Assembly: GCF_021155765.1 (NCBI RefSeq)
Contig: NC_060118.1
Location: forward strand, 7,750,001-7,814,000
DNA: 64,000 nucleotides
Origin: Diprion similis
Taxonomy: Eukaryota; Arthropoda; Insecta; Hymenoptera; Diprionidae
Direction of reading: 5' to 3'
The position numbers and the translations under genes are program-made. Of the stretch, positions 34,801 through 46,560 are shown one piece after another. The notes under the pieces were generated by a model. It did not search any database and was not told where the DNA came from. It was given only the letters and a program-made list of their open reading frames with translations. Positions within the stretch are counted from its first letter, which is position 1. Each line of letters opens with the position of its first letter.

Positions 34801-37360
34801 TGAACCGGACCTGTTTTACTTTTGTACTGTTTACTTTGATCCTCAACGTTAATGGCGCCGGGTTTCAGGTATCCGTTTGAATCAAAACTGTCGTGGGGAA
34901 TATGATTTTTGTAAATTTTCTCAGGCAGTCTGCCACCCGCGATACATTGCCCGACGCTAAGGCCCTGCTGGGTTCGTTTAGATTCGACGGTGAGAATGGC
35001 TCTGCCTTGTTTAATGGACGATTCAGGCTGGCTGAAGTTTTTCCTGTTCAAAACGATGTCCATTTCGTTCTTGGAAATGTTCAGTCCGACTTGTTCACAG
35101 AAGTTAACAGCCTCGTTTTCATCTTCAAATCCAAGGATGTCAATTAGTTCGTAAAGTGGAAACGGGTTGGATGTCACTCTGTGGTAAGCCTTGACCATTA
35201 CGGACAGGGCCTTGACCCTGACCTGGTTGAAGTACCGCAGCAGAATGCAGGCGTTAAGGTAAGTCGTTTTTTTGACAAGCTTAAAGAACTTGGAAAAGTT
35301 GTGCGACTCAATGGACGAGTAAACTTCAATGGCGAATCTGACTTCGGGTGACTTCTGTATATCGGGCGGTAGCTTTTGAAGGTCCCACATGAAGTTGCCG
35401 TCATTTAAATTGAGCAGCACAATGTACCCCCTGAATTCCGCTTCGTTTTTGCACGTGACACCCTTTACCCTCAGGTCGTGGTACATATACTTCAACGTTT
35501 GCAAGCACTTGGTCAAGTTCTCGGTATTTATCTTCTTGTCAAAGACGGACGGCCCCTCAGCGCAGAGCCGTTCAGAACAGAATATGTGAAACCTAAAAAA
35601 TTCATATCCACATGAATATATTGTCAAGATGTTAGAGCAGTTTTTAAAAAAATCTCGAAGAAATATAATTATTTTCAACCCATATATCATCATTTAAAAA
35701 TAAAACGCAAAAGCAAATATATAAATATTGATCAAAAGTAGACTGTTGAATTCAGTAATTTTTTTCATACTATTGATGTATGCCAAAATTCCAATATGTA
35801 TTATCAATCATAATTCATATTATATATTTAATTCTCTTTAGTTAACGTTTAAAATTAATATACTTTTAAGCCACACAATAAATTTCTACTAAACGTATTT
35901 GACGTAAAAACAATTTTCATAAAATAAAATACAACAAGATAAAATAAAATGAACCTTGCGCATTGTTCAACCAGCTCAACGCTTTCTACACAACACAGCT
36001 CCTGCTGAGTTATATCTTTGCGAATGCCCCTCGTCCTATCCCACAGAAAGTGAAACCACTCTGCGAGGTTTGTGTTCTCCGCCATGCACATGTCCATAAT
36101 CTCATGCAGCAGGTAGCTCATCGTCATTTTTAACGACGCGACAGGCCTGAGCTCATGGGCGAGCGGTTCCTCTTGATCAGCGGATGACCTGGAATACTGC
36201 TTTACAGCCTTGGCGTGATTTATCCTGTACTCTCTGCCCTCGAGCTGCTCGTAGAGCGCTACTTGCCTCTGAGATTCGCGCATCAGTCGCTCTTTCTCGG
36301 GGCACATATCGGGACAAGTCCCTATAGTTATTTTAGCCGACGCCAAACTGTTCGGCTTTATTTGTTTCAGTCTTATGAATCTATCCCTCGCTTCTAGCAC
36401 CTTGTACTTCTCCTCTGCAGTGTGAGCCGATTGACGAATTATGCTCTGCAGCTCTTCGGCGCTTGCTTTAGGCACGATCGCCTGAGCCTCAGCTTCCGGT
36501 TTATCAGACTTCAGGGCAACCTTGGACGGCAGCTTCTCGTGCTTTGTGACCTCTTTAGTCTTCTTCAATTTAGGTTTAGCGATTAGTAAGGCTTGGGGCG
36601 TTTTCACACCGTGCATGTTATACTCCAGCCCTATCATAGCCTCGAGTTCAGCGTTTACCTCGTCCTCGTCGGCGGTGATGAAATTCCTCACGGCCTCTTT
36701 ACCGGATTCGACTGTCCTCTTTGTTGGAGATTTAGGCACAGCTTCGGAACTCGTCCAAGACACGTCAAACTTCTTTCCTGCAAATTGACCAGCTTTGTAA
36801 AACGCGGCGTTTGCCGCCGCTCTGTTAGCGTAGTGGACGGTGATGGTGGTCTTGCGAGGTTTCAATGTAATCTTCACCGTCTGACCAAACTGGGTGAAGT
36901 ATTCCCTCGCTGCCGTTCTGGTCAACAGTTGCTCGGGGACGTTGTTGCAGGTGATCGATTTTCTCGTGTCCTCTTTAACCGCGGAACGCGACTTGGCCTG
37001 TTTTTTCAGCTGATGGCAATCCTCGATGAGTTTATCCATGCCCTTGGAGGCTCGCAGCGCTGAAGCAAAGAGGCCCGTAGGTGCGTTGTAAAGCTTCCTG
37101 GTCGCCTTTGGTTTCTGCACCCTTTCCTCGTCATAATCTTCGATTTGCCCGCTGAACTGCGAAGCACTCGCCGGAGGTGCGAAAATGAACGCGTTCTCTT
37201 GGTTCTGGCGGGCGGAAAAGACATGCTCAGAATTCACCCCGAAGTTTATTACCTTCTCGGGACTCGATACGAAACTTGGTGTGGCGAAGGTGAAGCTTTC
37301 GGAGGTCATCGTCACTCCGTCGTCCTCCAGGTATTCCCGCAGCTCTGTTTCTTCCGTCAT
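31814..37360 (-). CDS. xmas: Germinal-centre associated nuclear protein / Xmas (SAC3 family), TREX-2 scaffold
   Basis: Four exons: 35955-37360, 32977-35592, 32499-32780 and 31814-32408 (1406+2616+282+595 bases), all in phase, giving 1632 aa. This lies between insect Xmas and human GANP in size. The N-terminus has scattered phenylalanine-rich nucleoporin-like motifs. An RRM-like fold is at about residues 136-202 (AAREYFTQFGQTVKITL..VHYANRAAANAAFYKAG). The SAC3/GANP domain opens with TCPDMCPEKER (348-358) and continues into exon 2 (ARFHIFCSERL). More FG motifs follow (NFGQASAQ, NFGAFSK, NIFGRP). A charged coiled coil lies near 935-985 (KKLEEVQRQLEAEKKKLKEL), then the C-terminal MCM3AP-like region with TPVWLQNRSVSECARLLYYP. 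It anchors TREX-2 at the nuclear pore for mRNA export and bridges transcription to the pore. It is transcribed divergently from apip. Confidence 0.95.
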
Positions 37361-37396
37361 TCTGACGATTTGCTTAATCTATTTTTTCTATCTCAG

Positions 37397-37735
37397 GGTC
37401 AAAACTTCGCCTCCGACTGTCACTTGTTTCTGCTCTGCAACTGCAAAGGCCAAAAGACACGTCGCAGCGCGATTAGAGAATCGTCAACAGAAACGAACCA
37501 ACAGCTCCGTAATTCGATATTTCGATACGGGGAATCAGGATTTCAATGATTCGACGTCTTGTTGCTCTCTGTGGATGATTCTTTAGCCTGATTTCTCATT
37601 CTAGATCATCGTTACAGGGCGAAAAACTTCACCTCCGATTGTCACTTATTTTTAACCTAACTTTGATCAGAAAATCGTCAACACAAGTCGATATTCGATA
37701 CGGGGAATCAAGATTTCATTGATTCGACTTCGCTC
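37397..37735. repeat. Imperfect tandem duplication in the bidirectional promoter
   Basis: Copy A is 37,397-37,555 and copy B is 37,618-37,735. B lacks about 50 bases in the middle. Both retain the conserved ends, including a 15-base exact block 'cgatacggggaatca'. Confidence 0.65.
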
Positions 37736-37828
37736 TTTCACGTTTTAGATGTTCATTAATACGGTTATGATGTGAAATTAGCGTGTAAACTGTACACAGT
37801 CACAGTCGTCACGCAGTTTCGCAGGCTA

Positions 37829-37899
37829 ACCTAACCTAACTCAGTCGACCCAAACATAACCTGACCCTGAGTTAACCTTAACCTAACCTAGCCTAACCT
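37829..37899. repeat. Short interstitial CCTAA (TTAGG) telomere-type cluster
   Basis: Several AACCTAACCT and CTAACCT units with interruptions. TTAGG is the ancestral insect telomere repeat. At this size the cluster may be a promoter element rather than a telomere relic. Confidence 0.55.
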
Positions 37900-38075
37900 C
37901 GATGAATATGCGTTATATTTCAGAGTTCGAAGGCCCGCTCCGAAATGATCTCGTCTGGAAGATAAGGAATTCTTATCTTCTACTAAATATTCACAGCCGA
38001 GTCAGAAAATACTCGGACTAATCATTCAACGACGAGCTTCAGTGCCGTAAATTGTCATAATCTTCGCAGGTCGCT

Positions 38076-39595
38076 ATGGACTTCTACGATGCAAATTACC
38101 CCAAGGTATGAATTGGTAGATTCAAAAATAATTCGATCTAATTGTTGCTACTTTGATTATAATCGGTGCGTTCTTCGAACGCAAAATTTAAACACTGCAG
38201 ATCGAATGGTAAGAAATAAAATTCATTTTTAGGAGCATCCTCGCAACTTGATTCCTGAACTCTGTAGGCAATTTTATCATCTTGGATGGGTAACTGGAAC
38301 TGGAGGTGGAATCTCTATTAAGGATGGGTCATTATCGTTATAAATTTAAAAAATAATTGAGGCTGCAAGGAAAAAATCCAGGGTGTCCAAAAGTTGTGGT
38401 AATTTTTTAAATCAGGGAATTATCGCAGCACTTGGAATTACTTGGAATTCAAGTCATTATTGATGAAAATCTATTTTAATTTTATGATACTATGTTTAAT
38501 TCTAACGTGAATTTAAACTGAAAAACAGTTTCGTTCAATAACTGCTATTTGTTTCTCATGAAACTCTTTCAATCTAACAAATGAACTAAAGTTGTAAATT
38601 GATGAAATATTCAGAAGCAAATTTACTCTTTGTAATTTCTATATTCAATCAGCTTACCTCATTTCTAAGATAATTATAGGTAATAAGATAATCAACCTGG
38701 AAAAGCTTGTAACTCTATTTTCAACATTTGACTGGACACCCTGAAAATTTCATAGTGTTAACTGATCCAAAATTTGTTTTTCATTTCTTGAATAGCGACG
38801 AAATTTATATAGCGCCTTCTGGTGTGCAGAAAGAGCGTATCAGTCCTGACGAAATGTTTATTCACGATATAAAAGGAACCGTCAAGAAAACTCCACCTGA
38901 TGAAAAAAAGCTGAAACCATCTCAATGCACGCCTTTGTTTATGTGCGCTTATACCGCAAGAAACGCTGGGGCGGTTATACACACCCATTCCAAATTTGCA
39001 GTCATGGTAACGCTGCTTTGGCCAGGCACAGAATTCCGCTTAACTCATCTAGAGATGATAAAAGGTAGTTGTGAATAACTGCAGAAGTTGTTTACTTTGG
39101 CTGGCTTAATGAATAGGTAATAACGCACATTTTAGGAATTAGAAATCAGAAAACAGGACGCGCTTATCGCTATGACGAAGAGCTGGTTGTACCGATTATA
39201 GAAAACACTTCGTTTGAGGAAGACTTGAAAGATCGTATGGCGGAGATTATTGAAAAATATCCAGAAACTTGCGCTATTCTGGTCAGAAGACACGGCGTTT
39301 ATGTATGGGGCGATACTTGGCAACAAGCTAAGACAATGTAAGAAAAGATTATCACTTCTCAGAAGAATTCAAATCATGGTGTGATTTTTGTGAAGACATT
39401 TCCAAAACCGTTATTCAATTTTTAGTATTCAACGTATTTAAATAACTAAAAGATGTCTATTTTCACTCGCTCTACAGGACAGAATGCTACGACTACTTGT
39501 TCGACATCGCTGTTCAGATGAAACAGCATAATTTAAACCCTTTGGCGACACCCGAGCAACATGAGTTACGCTTTCAGCGTACAGATATTCAATAG
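38076..39595 (+). CDS. apip: Methylthioribulose-1-phosphate dehydratase (MtnB/APIP)
   Basis: Five exons: 38076-38105, 38233-38327, 38796-39064, 39136-39337 and 39478-39595 (714 bases), giving 237 aa (human APIP 242). It is a class II aldolase/adducin-fold zinc enzyme of methionine salvage, dehydrating methylthioribulose-1-phosphate in the cytosol. Visible signatures are [28 protein letters not shown], zinc ligands His104 and His106 (IHTHSKFAV) and His184 (RRHGVYVWG), catalytic Glu128 (LTHLEMIKG) and the substrate-pocket Cys86. The exon 2 donor is GG|GTCATT, a poor match to consensus, but it is the only one that keeps the [13 protein letters not shown] frame. Intron 2 hosts a 365-bp inverted-repeat element. 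The 3' end converges on CWF19L1, with 152 bases between stop codons. Confidence 0.96.
38379..38743. mobile_element. 365-bp inverted-repeat element in APIP intron 2
   Basis: Starts with CAGGGTGTCCA and ends with its exact complement TGGACACCCTG. The interior has no coding potential. A related end (GGTGTCCAGT) bounds the 171-bp element at 49,778. No clear target duplication can be read. Confidence 0.6.
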
Positions 39596-39653
39596 GATAT
39601 GTTTTAAACGACGTTAAACTTTGGAGGTATTTCATGTATTTACAATGTATGAA

Positions 39654-39659
39654 AATAAA
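39654..39659 (+). terminator. Poly(A) signal of APIP
   Basis: AATAAA 58 bases past the apip stop codon, inside the short convergent gap with CWF19L1. Confidence 0.6.
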
Positions 39660-39747
39660 ACGCATCTGATGAATATAATAGGTGATTTCTATCAGCACCA
39701 AGTGGTTGATACCGCAGCTTGCGTGTCTTTCAGGATTGTCTTCTGTT

Positions 39748-41497
39748 TCATGCAGCAGGATCATACTCTTGAAATTGTTGTCTAATTTTTTTTGCCAGTT
39801 GAGTTTCTTCCTCCTTGTCCAATTGGCAATCCTTCCAGTCGGCGCGATCGCTCATATCCAATATTCGATCGCTTGCTAACGCTTCGCGCCCAAACTGAAT
39901 AGGGAAACTCTTTCTGATTCTGTGATAGAGCATTTCGCCACTTGGAAGTTCAACGTAAAAGTAGGGCGTTCCTGCTGGGGCTATTTGTTCAAGTTGAGTA
40001 CGCGGCGGGAGTTCGTCTAGCTGGAAATTACTGCTCTGCGAAAACTCCTGTTGGAATATAACGAAAAAGAGATTGAAACGTGCAACACTTGCTTGGTCAT
40101 TTTAATTTCTCATCTTACCTCGAATGTTTCCTTTAAGGCAGGTTCCTGATTTTTGTGAACAGGAACAGCCTGTAGCTGACAATGCGAAGTCTTATAATTT
40201 CTTTCAAAGAATACTGGTACCCTGTCGGTACTGGCATAATATTTGGTCACGGCTTTCTTGAAAGCTTTCATTTCCTTGGCAACGTTGTCTGGCAAGATGG
40301 ACAGACTAGGGTGATGAGTTACGGGCAGTATCAAGAAATGATCGTCGACCAATCCACCCTTGGCTAAAGCAAGGTACACCTCAGTACCAACGGAAATAAC
40401 CAAGTGTTTTGATACTTCAGGACTTGAAAGGCAAAACCAGCACTTGGCCTGGTCAAATTCAGGCCTGGGTTTTTTGTGAAAACCGCCGTCATGATTTTTG
40501 GATCTTTTTTTATCGTCCTTGGAATCCATGTCGTAAAAGAACTGGGTATTTCTCGAGTCATCCGCCTGATTGGAGTGATTAGAATTCAGCAAAGACAGTG
40601 GATAGGGACTCTGCGTTTCATCTGTCGTTCCTAACGCCAAATCACAAAGTCTTGTGCGATCGACAGGTGTGAGATTCAGGGCGTAAAGCCATTTCTTTTT
40701 CTGCGTATTTCCGACCGAAGCCAGACCGATAAATCTTGAAGCTATCTCGATGCTGTCTCCGTTCGGCGCGTGGTTCCTATTGAAATGAAACAGAAAATAA
40801 GGTAAATTTCTTAATACAAATCGCGAACTTGAAACTTTTAATCAAATAAGTGATAAACTTTGAAAAAACCAATTCACCGGTAAGGAGGTCTTTCGTAATG
40901 TATATCCTCAAGTCCACTGATGTGATATCTTGGTTTGACATGAGCAGCGAGCCACGCCACGAGTTTCGAGCCTTGATATTTGAACTGGGGATTATTGGGA
41001 TCGAAGTTTGTAACGTCTTGTGGCCAGGGCGAGCTAAGGAGAATATCAACGCCCCTGAAGCTGGGCTGTCCTTTGAGGCAAATATCTCTGATGGCCGTAA
41101 CGTCGGTTTGGTTGAAATTGTAAGCACCAGAAGACCCGGCAGAGTTTGAGCTTTCCACACCGCTGATGTAGGCGATCTTTAGCCCTGACGATGAATTGTA
41201 GAGACCGCGTCTGCCGAGGTAGGTAAGATTGGGGCATATTTCGCACCCATCTATGTCCGGGTAGTGCTCGACGTCTGCTTCTGTGTTGGGACCGATGACA
41301 TACGTTGGCACAGAGATGTGTCTCATACCATTTTTATACGGCTCAAGCTCGATGTTGGTTGGACCAAAAAAGTTCCCCACGCAAAGCAGAAAGTCAAATG
41401 GTCCAGACTTCTTGTTTATTACATCGATCTTTGTGAATAATGCCTTGAAATTTCCTCTCACATCTCCGCATACCAACACCTTCTGTTTGTCAGACAT
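39748..41497 (-). CDS. CWF19L1: CWF19-like protein 1 (CWF19L1/Drn1 family)
   Basis: Three exons: 40878-41497, 40119-40776 and 39748-40047 (620+658+300 bases), in phase, giving 525 aa (human 538). The N-terminal half is the metallophosphoesterase-like domain (VLVCGDVRGNFKAL, LLCVGNFFGP, ending near EDIHYERPPYRNHAP). The canonical metal-binding GDxHG and GDxxDRG are changed, as in this family. The C-terminal half has CwfJ_C_1, starting at the zinc-type CWFC (319-322) with the HIT-like ILPVTHHPS, and CwfJ_C_2 (GTPYFYVELPSGEMLYHRI, FPIQFGREALA). Family members act in the nucleus on spliceosomes and lariat intron turnover. A low-complexity linker (about 255-312) separates the halves. It is convergent with apip. 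Confidence 0.95.
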
Positions 41498-41519
41498 TTC
41501 TTAGTTACTGCGGTTATTT

Positions 41520-44370
41520 TGACTTGTAGATATAAAGATGAGGATGTCAACAACACAATGGAACGTACCGAACGCTCAGTACAATTTGACAGTTTAACAG
41601 ACGGGCATTTTTCGGCAGTTTTGTAGGTTAGGCGCCAACTCGGTCGGTAACATGATGAGCTTGATGGAACGTGCATTTTTCACGGTAACGCAGCAGTTGC
41701 CGTTTCTGTCTTACCGACGATAAAAGTCCGTAGGTATTCCGAACTCGTTTTACCGACACACAAACGGTTGCTGATTTGAATTTCAAAATTCGAAGTGTTC
41801 GATCGAATCCTACCAAGATTCGTTGACTAATAAAGATTATTTCACCGTTAACTTTTTTTGCAACGCATGATGACAAGTCTGTAAATCAATGAAACTTATC
41901 ACCGATACAATTTGCTTATTCTTCTATTCATTAACTTTATTTACAGATGTGATTATTTTCTGTAACTTTTATATACGTCCTGCGTATAAAATGAACTTTA
42001 AGAAAATATAGGAGGAAGTATACCGATGTGTAAAATTTTCTTCGCGAAATAGTTACAAGTTATTTCCCGTTCAAGACAGAGAGAAACATGTGAGGGAAAA
42101 AGTCGGGAAAAATTATTTTCATAATCTTAAAAACTAAAATCTGTTCCTGAAGTTGTTCAGAGCATTGAATTCAAACCTCTATACAATTGATTTGAAACTC
42201 TATACTCTTATCTTCGTGAAAGATGTGAAAAATGCAAATGTTATATCAGAGAAATAGCATAGTAAGATAGGAACAATAATTGACCCGTTAACCCGTATTC
42301 ATATAAAAACTACAATTAAAGAAATTGCAATCATCTTCGTGTTTTCACAATGCGATGTATATAATTCTTGATAATCGCAGACCTGGATTCGAGTAGTTCT
42401 ACAGACATCGCGCCTCCCTAAATCACAAACCGTTCCCATTTATACATACTAGGCAATTTATCCACCTGATTTACGAGATGGAATGCGTTCTTATAGCTCG
42501 AGTAAGAATTTTCCCACAGTGCACTTGCAACACCCAAGAGTAATACCTCATACCTGTCATACACATCTACACCTACACGGTTTCTTCTGCAGCGTGAAAA
42601 ATTTTTGAGGCAAGAATTTCGTGTGCCAGCATAGTAATTACACCCTGCCTGCACCGTTTGTCCCCGTAGGAGAGTCGTGGGAATCCTCAGTTTGTAACTA
42701 AAATGTACTTAGTTTTCGGGTACTGGAAGCAAGTTTGCCGTACACTCGGAACAGCACATCTGGAAGCGATTTTCCTGTTATAAAATTTCTTGGCATGGGA
42801 CGCGTACATATACATATATATATATATATATATATACCCGGTGGGAAATGTACCTGCGATTCTATGGCCATGCGCATGTAGCGACAGGGGACCGGACACC
42901 TTCTTCTAGTCACCACCATAACGACAGAGAACTCAATTTACACGGTATGTCTACACAGGTGAGTTAGTATATGTACTTACTGCAAGTGCATCGTATTGTT
43001 TATGTACAATGGGTGAGCCGACTTAACCCCGTGAGAAACCTGAAGATTTTTCAAATGCGAATTTATTAGGATACTCTCTACGCTTTCTAGGAATTTACAT
43101 CTACCTCACACAGAGAAATATGTGTGGTATTAGTGAGTGATAAGTGTTTCGATTTATGATTTCTTTTTTTAAGATGGTTCATATTTTCGCAGAGCCCCCC
43201 CCCCCCCCCCCCCCCCCTCCATCACTTACCTATACTATAAAGCAGTTCCTGGGTTTTATAAAGGACGACAACTATGATACACACACGAGCCTCACACATG
43301 TGCTCATGCATCAATAGTTACTAGATAATAGATGTCATCTCATCTTTCGAGAGAATCTTTCTTTCAACCAAACTTTTCAGAGGATGCCACGATGGAAATT
43401 TCCACCTTATTTTTTCGTGCAACACCCTAGTATATATATAAATTAGAAACCAGACGATTAAGAAAGTCTGAAGAATAATAATTTCATACAATAATAAAGA
43501 AATATAAATTCAGTAGCAGAGAATCTGAATCGGAATAAAAGCTCCAATCAAGACTTGCATTACATATATAGCTATTTTGAACTTTTTTTTCCTATAATAT
43601 ATGATGTATCTTTGGTGAGGTAGGTAATATATAACATGAAGCTCGGATTTACGTTATTTAGTGCAATTGCAAACTAAAAATAAATTACTTTACCTATTTT
43701 GTTTGACAAAATATTATTGGATGATAATTAATATTACAATGACCCCGTTTCTTTCAACACCATAGGTATTATTATTATTATCCTTTCCGTTAAAAGATAC
43801 TTTAATATTGCATAAAGGAAAGATAAAAAGAAAATGTTCATAACACCGCCAATTTTATACAATCGGCCTTGATTCTTATAATTGCACTCACACAGATTAT
43901 ATACGGATTTTAATACAGTAAGTATGGTTAAAAATTCAATTCATCTTATACATCACTTCGTATGGACAATATAGTTCGATTGATATTCCAGCATGACAAA
44001 AAAGAGAAATGAAATGAGACGAGATCAACTATATATTATATGCATTTTTACTTGATATTCGGAGTTAAGTGAGTATAAAGCTGAATCTCTCAAGTTGCGC
44101 TAATTATAATAAATCACCGACAGCGCAATCTCCCGTTCAGCAGACATCTCACATCCCCAACGTAGAAGCTCTTCCCCCACGCTTGTGAGTAACCTTGGTC
44201 CTGTGAAAGACGGTACGAAGAAAGAAATAGGTATGTATAGAAGATATAAGCGCATGTCGAAGGGTAGGACAAGAGTACTACCTACAAAAAGGTGAATTCA
44301 TATACATATTCACCTTGGTGTCTAGAATGTTGTAAAAGGAATTGGTGTAAAAGCCCTTAAGCTAGTCGCG
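41520..44370. other. Intergenic DNA, no gene seen
   Basis: AT-rich, with a (TA)n tract at 42,809-42,836 and a 23-base C run at 43,195-43,217. Short open frames (for example around 42,700-42,900) run through the TA tract and look spurious. Confidence 0.5.
43195..43217. repeat. Poly-C tract, 23 bases
   Basis: Uninterrupted C run, a possible i-motif or quadruplex-forming site. Its length is error-prone in sequencing. Confidence 0.85.
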
Positions 44371-44379
44371 GGTGAAACG

Positions 44380-45137
44380 CAAGGAGGGGTGCCAACGCCG
44401 CGCGCGGCGTAGAAAAATATCAGCCGGGATGATTTTCGGTTGAAAAAGAGTCACCCTGTTTAAAATCCCGGCTTACACACACACACACACACACACACAC
44501 AGGAGAAGCTCCTGTTGCGCAGATTCTTCTGCGCATCGGACCGACCGCCGAGAACAATGAGGAGTGGGCGTGTCGGCTCCGCCCTAAACGCAGCGCCAGC
44601 CAATCAGGATTGAGTGGGCGTGGCCAGCGCCCTCTGCATCGACAATAACAACGCGAGCGGCCCCCTCTTTCGAGGTTCACGAACACGGGGGATCCCCTCT
44701 TTTGTGCGGAAATGAGGACGAGGCGGGGATTGGTGGAGGGAATGAAAAGGGGTTGGGCGACGGGGATTTACGAAGTTGGGAGGAACGCTCTCCCTGGGGA
44801 GTCAACCGCGCACCGTGCACCGGAATCTCTCCGGTGAAAATACGTTTAGGCATTGTTTTAAAACGGGAGAAAACGGGGACACGTGCGCCTATTGCGTTAT
44901 TGTAGATAAATGAATTGTATAATCGACTGGCATTGTCGTCGTCGCCGCTACCGCGTCGAGGAGAGTAATTTTATGTAGTACAACGATTTTTGAGGTTATT
45001 TAGAGGGGCGCTGAGGGGCGGAATTTTTTAAACTGATTCTCAAAATATCGGATGATCACGTTAGCTCGTTTTGAACCGATTTTTTTGAGACTAGCCGAGT
45101 GTTGCGAGTGCTAAATGCCGGAATAGGTGCACGTAAA
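44380..45137. promoter_or_regulatory. GC-rich, CpG-rich promoter-like block
   Basis: This patch is far richer in GC and CpG than its surroundings. It holds two GGGCGTG boxes ('gtgggcgtgtcgg', 'gtgggcgtggcc'), a GCTCCGCCC box and a CCAAT box ('agccaatcagg'), plus an (AC)n tract at 44,475-44,501. Such blocks in insects usually mark the promoter and 5' leader of a broadly expressed gene. A candidate start codon follows at 45,138 on the plus strand. Confidence 0.5.
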
Positions 45138-45194
45138 ATGTATCGAACCCAAGGGGGTGGTCATGGCCATAATAACAATGGCCATCGGTCGAGG
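45138..45194 (+). CDS. Candidate first coding exon of an unknown gene
   Basis: An ATG in a good insect context (gtaaaATG) opens a reading frame MYRTQGGGHGHNNNGHRSR. It is followed directly by AGG|GTAAAC, a fair splice donor, after 57 bases (phase 0). Unspliced, the frame ends after 33 codons. The position just past the GC-rich promoter block and before about 19 kb of intron-like DNA fits a first exon with a long first intron. The Gly/His/Asn-rich start is typical of RNA-binding or developmental regulators, but I do not recognise the gene. Confidence 0.3.
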
Positions 45195-45259
45195 GTAAAC
45201 GAGAATCGAAAGCCACGGCGTTCGGTTCTGCAAATTTGAGAGGAAACTCGACGAGATTT

Positions 45260-46030
45260 TTTAAATCATATATAACAGAGGGACCCAGTTCCAGGTGTTG
45301 AACCTGATTAAATAAAAAACTATTATGAAACGGACCTTAATTATTACGACGGAATTTAATCAACGCACTTGAATTAAGACAGTTCCATGAGATGAGAATG
45401 TTTCTACGTAAGCATGATTGTATAAATGAAAAGCGAACAAGTGTGTCGATGAAAAATATTGGAAAAAAAGTGCAGTTTTTAATCCCAACGTTTCGTTAAT
45501 ATAATAAAGGAACGTTCATCACAACACTTACAGCAAGAGGAATTGGATCTTTAAGAAAGAAAAAAAAAGGTCCTGCGCTACGTTGAGTCTCATAACCTAT
45601 ATATCACCCGACGTCCTGACACAATTATATCACTCCACAACGAAGGTTCGTTCAATATGATTGATCACTTTTTCACATTTTCATGTCAGGTATATACTCA
45701 TCGCTTGTACTAGCACACATGGTTTATGGGATCACAATTATTGTGATATTGGTTCGACTCCCACGAAGACACAAGCTATTACTATAAGTGAAAAGTTATT
45801 TTTTCATTTGTTTTTGTACAAGCTGCGATTAGTTAAAAAAAGGACTCACATACGATTCGTCCATGTAGCTATTAGGTATCTAATTGATTGTAATGAGAAA
45901 AAGATGTCGATCCTTATACTGTATAATCTTCATCTGGTAACTGTGCTTCTATGTGCTATATTTCATATTCTTCCATAAAACAATTTTCTAAACTCAATAT
46001 TTACAAGCTTGTAAAAATGATAAAATTTAC
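45260..46030. other. Intron-like or intergenic DNA
   Basis: AT-rich. It includes a tRNA B-box-like GGTTCGACTCC at 45,751-45,761, but no tRNA cloverleaf can be built around it. Confidence 0.4.
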
Positions 46031-46039
46031 AAATCCAAG

Positions 46040-46560
46040 GGAATTATTATCGTCAATCTCCGTTCCCACTCGACCGATTACACTTGATCAACGATCTGCA
46101 GAGTATCGCTGCTGCATCAGGCCAACCACGAAGCTCATCCGAAACTGGAAACCCAACTAGCCCCTTAAATCTCCTCTAACCCAGTACGTGAACCACTAAG
46201 TTTCGGAAAACTCCGTCTCCCGATCCAAGCCCGAAAAAAACGGGCAACCCAAAAAGCCCATGAATAAATACTTCCCCTGATTAGGGGCGAGTAAGGGACC
46301 ACCAATAGGGCATGGGCCAGGCGGACTGCGGAGTGTTATATTAAGTTATTCACGAGGTGTTTCGGGTCAGGGACTGATCGGAGTCTTCGTCCCCGAGTCA
46401 CGTTCAATTGCGAATCGTGGTTCCCGGCCGAATCTTGGGCTTCACTTTCTGGCCAGTCGGATAGCTATAATTGCAGCAGTCGGAGCTAGTGAGGCTCGTG
46501 CTGGAAGATCGCAGAGATGCGATGTGTGTTCGTTAAACAAACTGAATTTATTTCTCACAT
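46040..46560. mobile_element. Possible LTR-retrotransposon 3' remnant
   Basis: A GC-richer island in AT-rich DNA. It ends in a segment starting TGTTATATTAAG (about 46,336) and finishing ATTTATTTCTCACA (about 46,560), which fits TG...CA long terminal repeat ends. Upstream is purine-rich sequence and an open frame with SPFPLDRLHLINDLQSIAAA ending at a stop near 46,170. No second LTR or target duplication is visible, so this is tentative. Confidence 0.3.

Larger units (their letters stand above)
37361..38075. promoter_or_regulatory. Shared promoter region of GANP/Xmas and APIP
   Basis: 715 bases lie between two divergent start codons. It contains an imperfect duplication (about 37,397-37,555 and 37,618-37,735, sharing 'cttc(g/a)cctccga(c/t)tgtcactt' and 'cgatacggggaatca') and a cluster of CCTAA motifs at 37,829-37,899. 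5' leaders of both genes must lie here; exact transcription starts cannot be read. Confidence 0.6.

Noticed and set aside
45700-45790. tRNA-like B box GGTTCGACTCC
   Set aside because: No matching A box, acceptor stem or anticodon arm could be built. It is at best a SINE relic.
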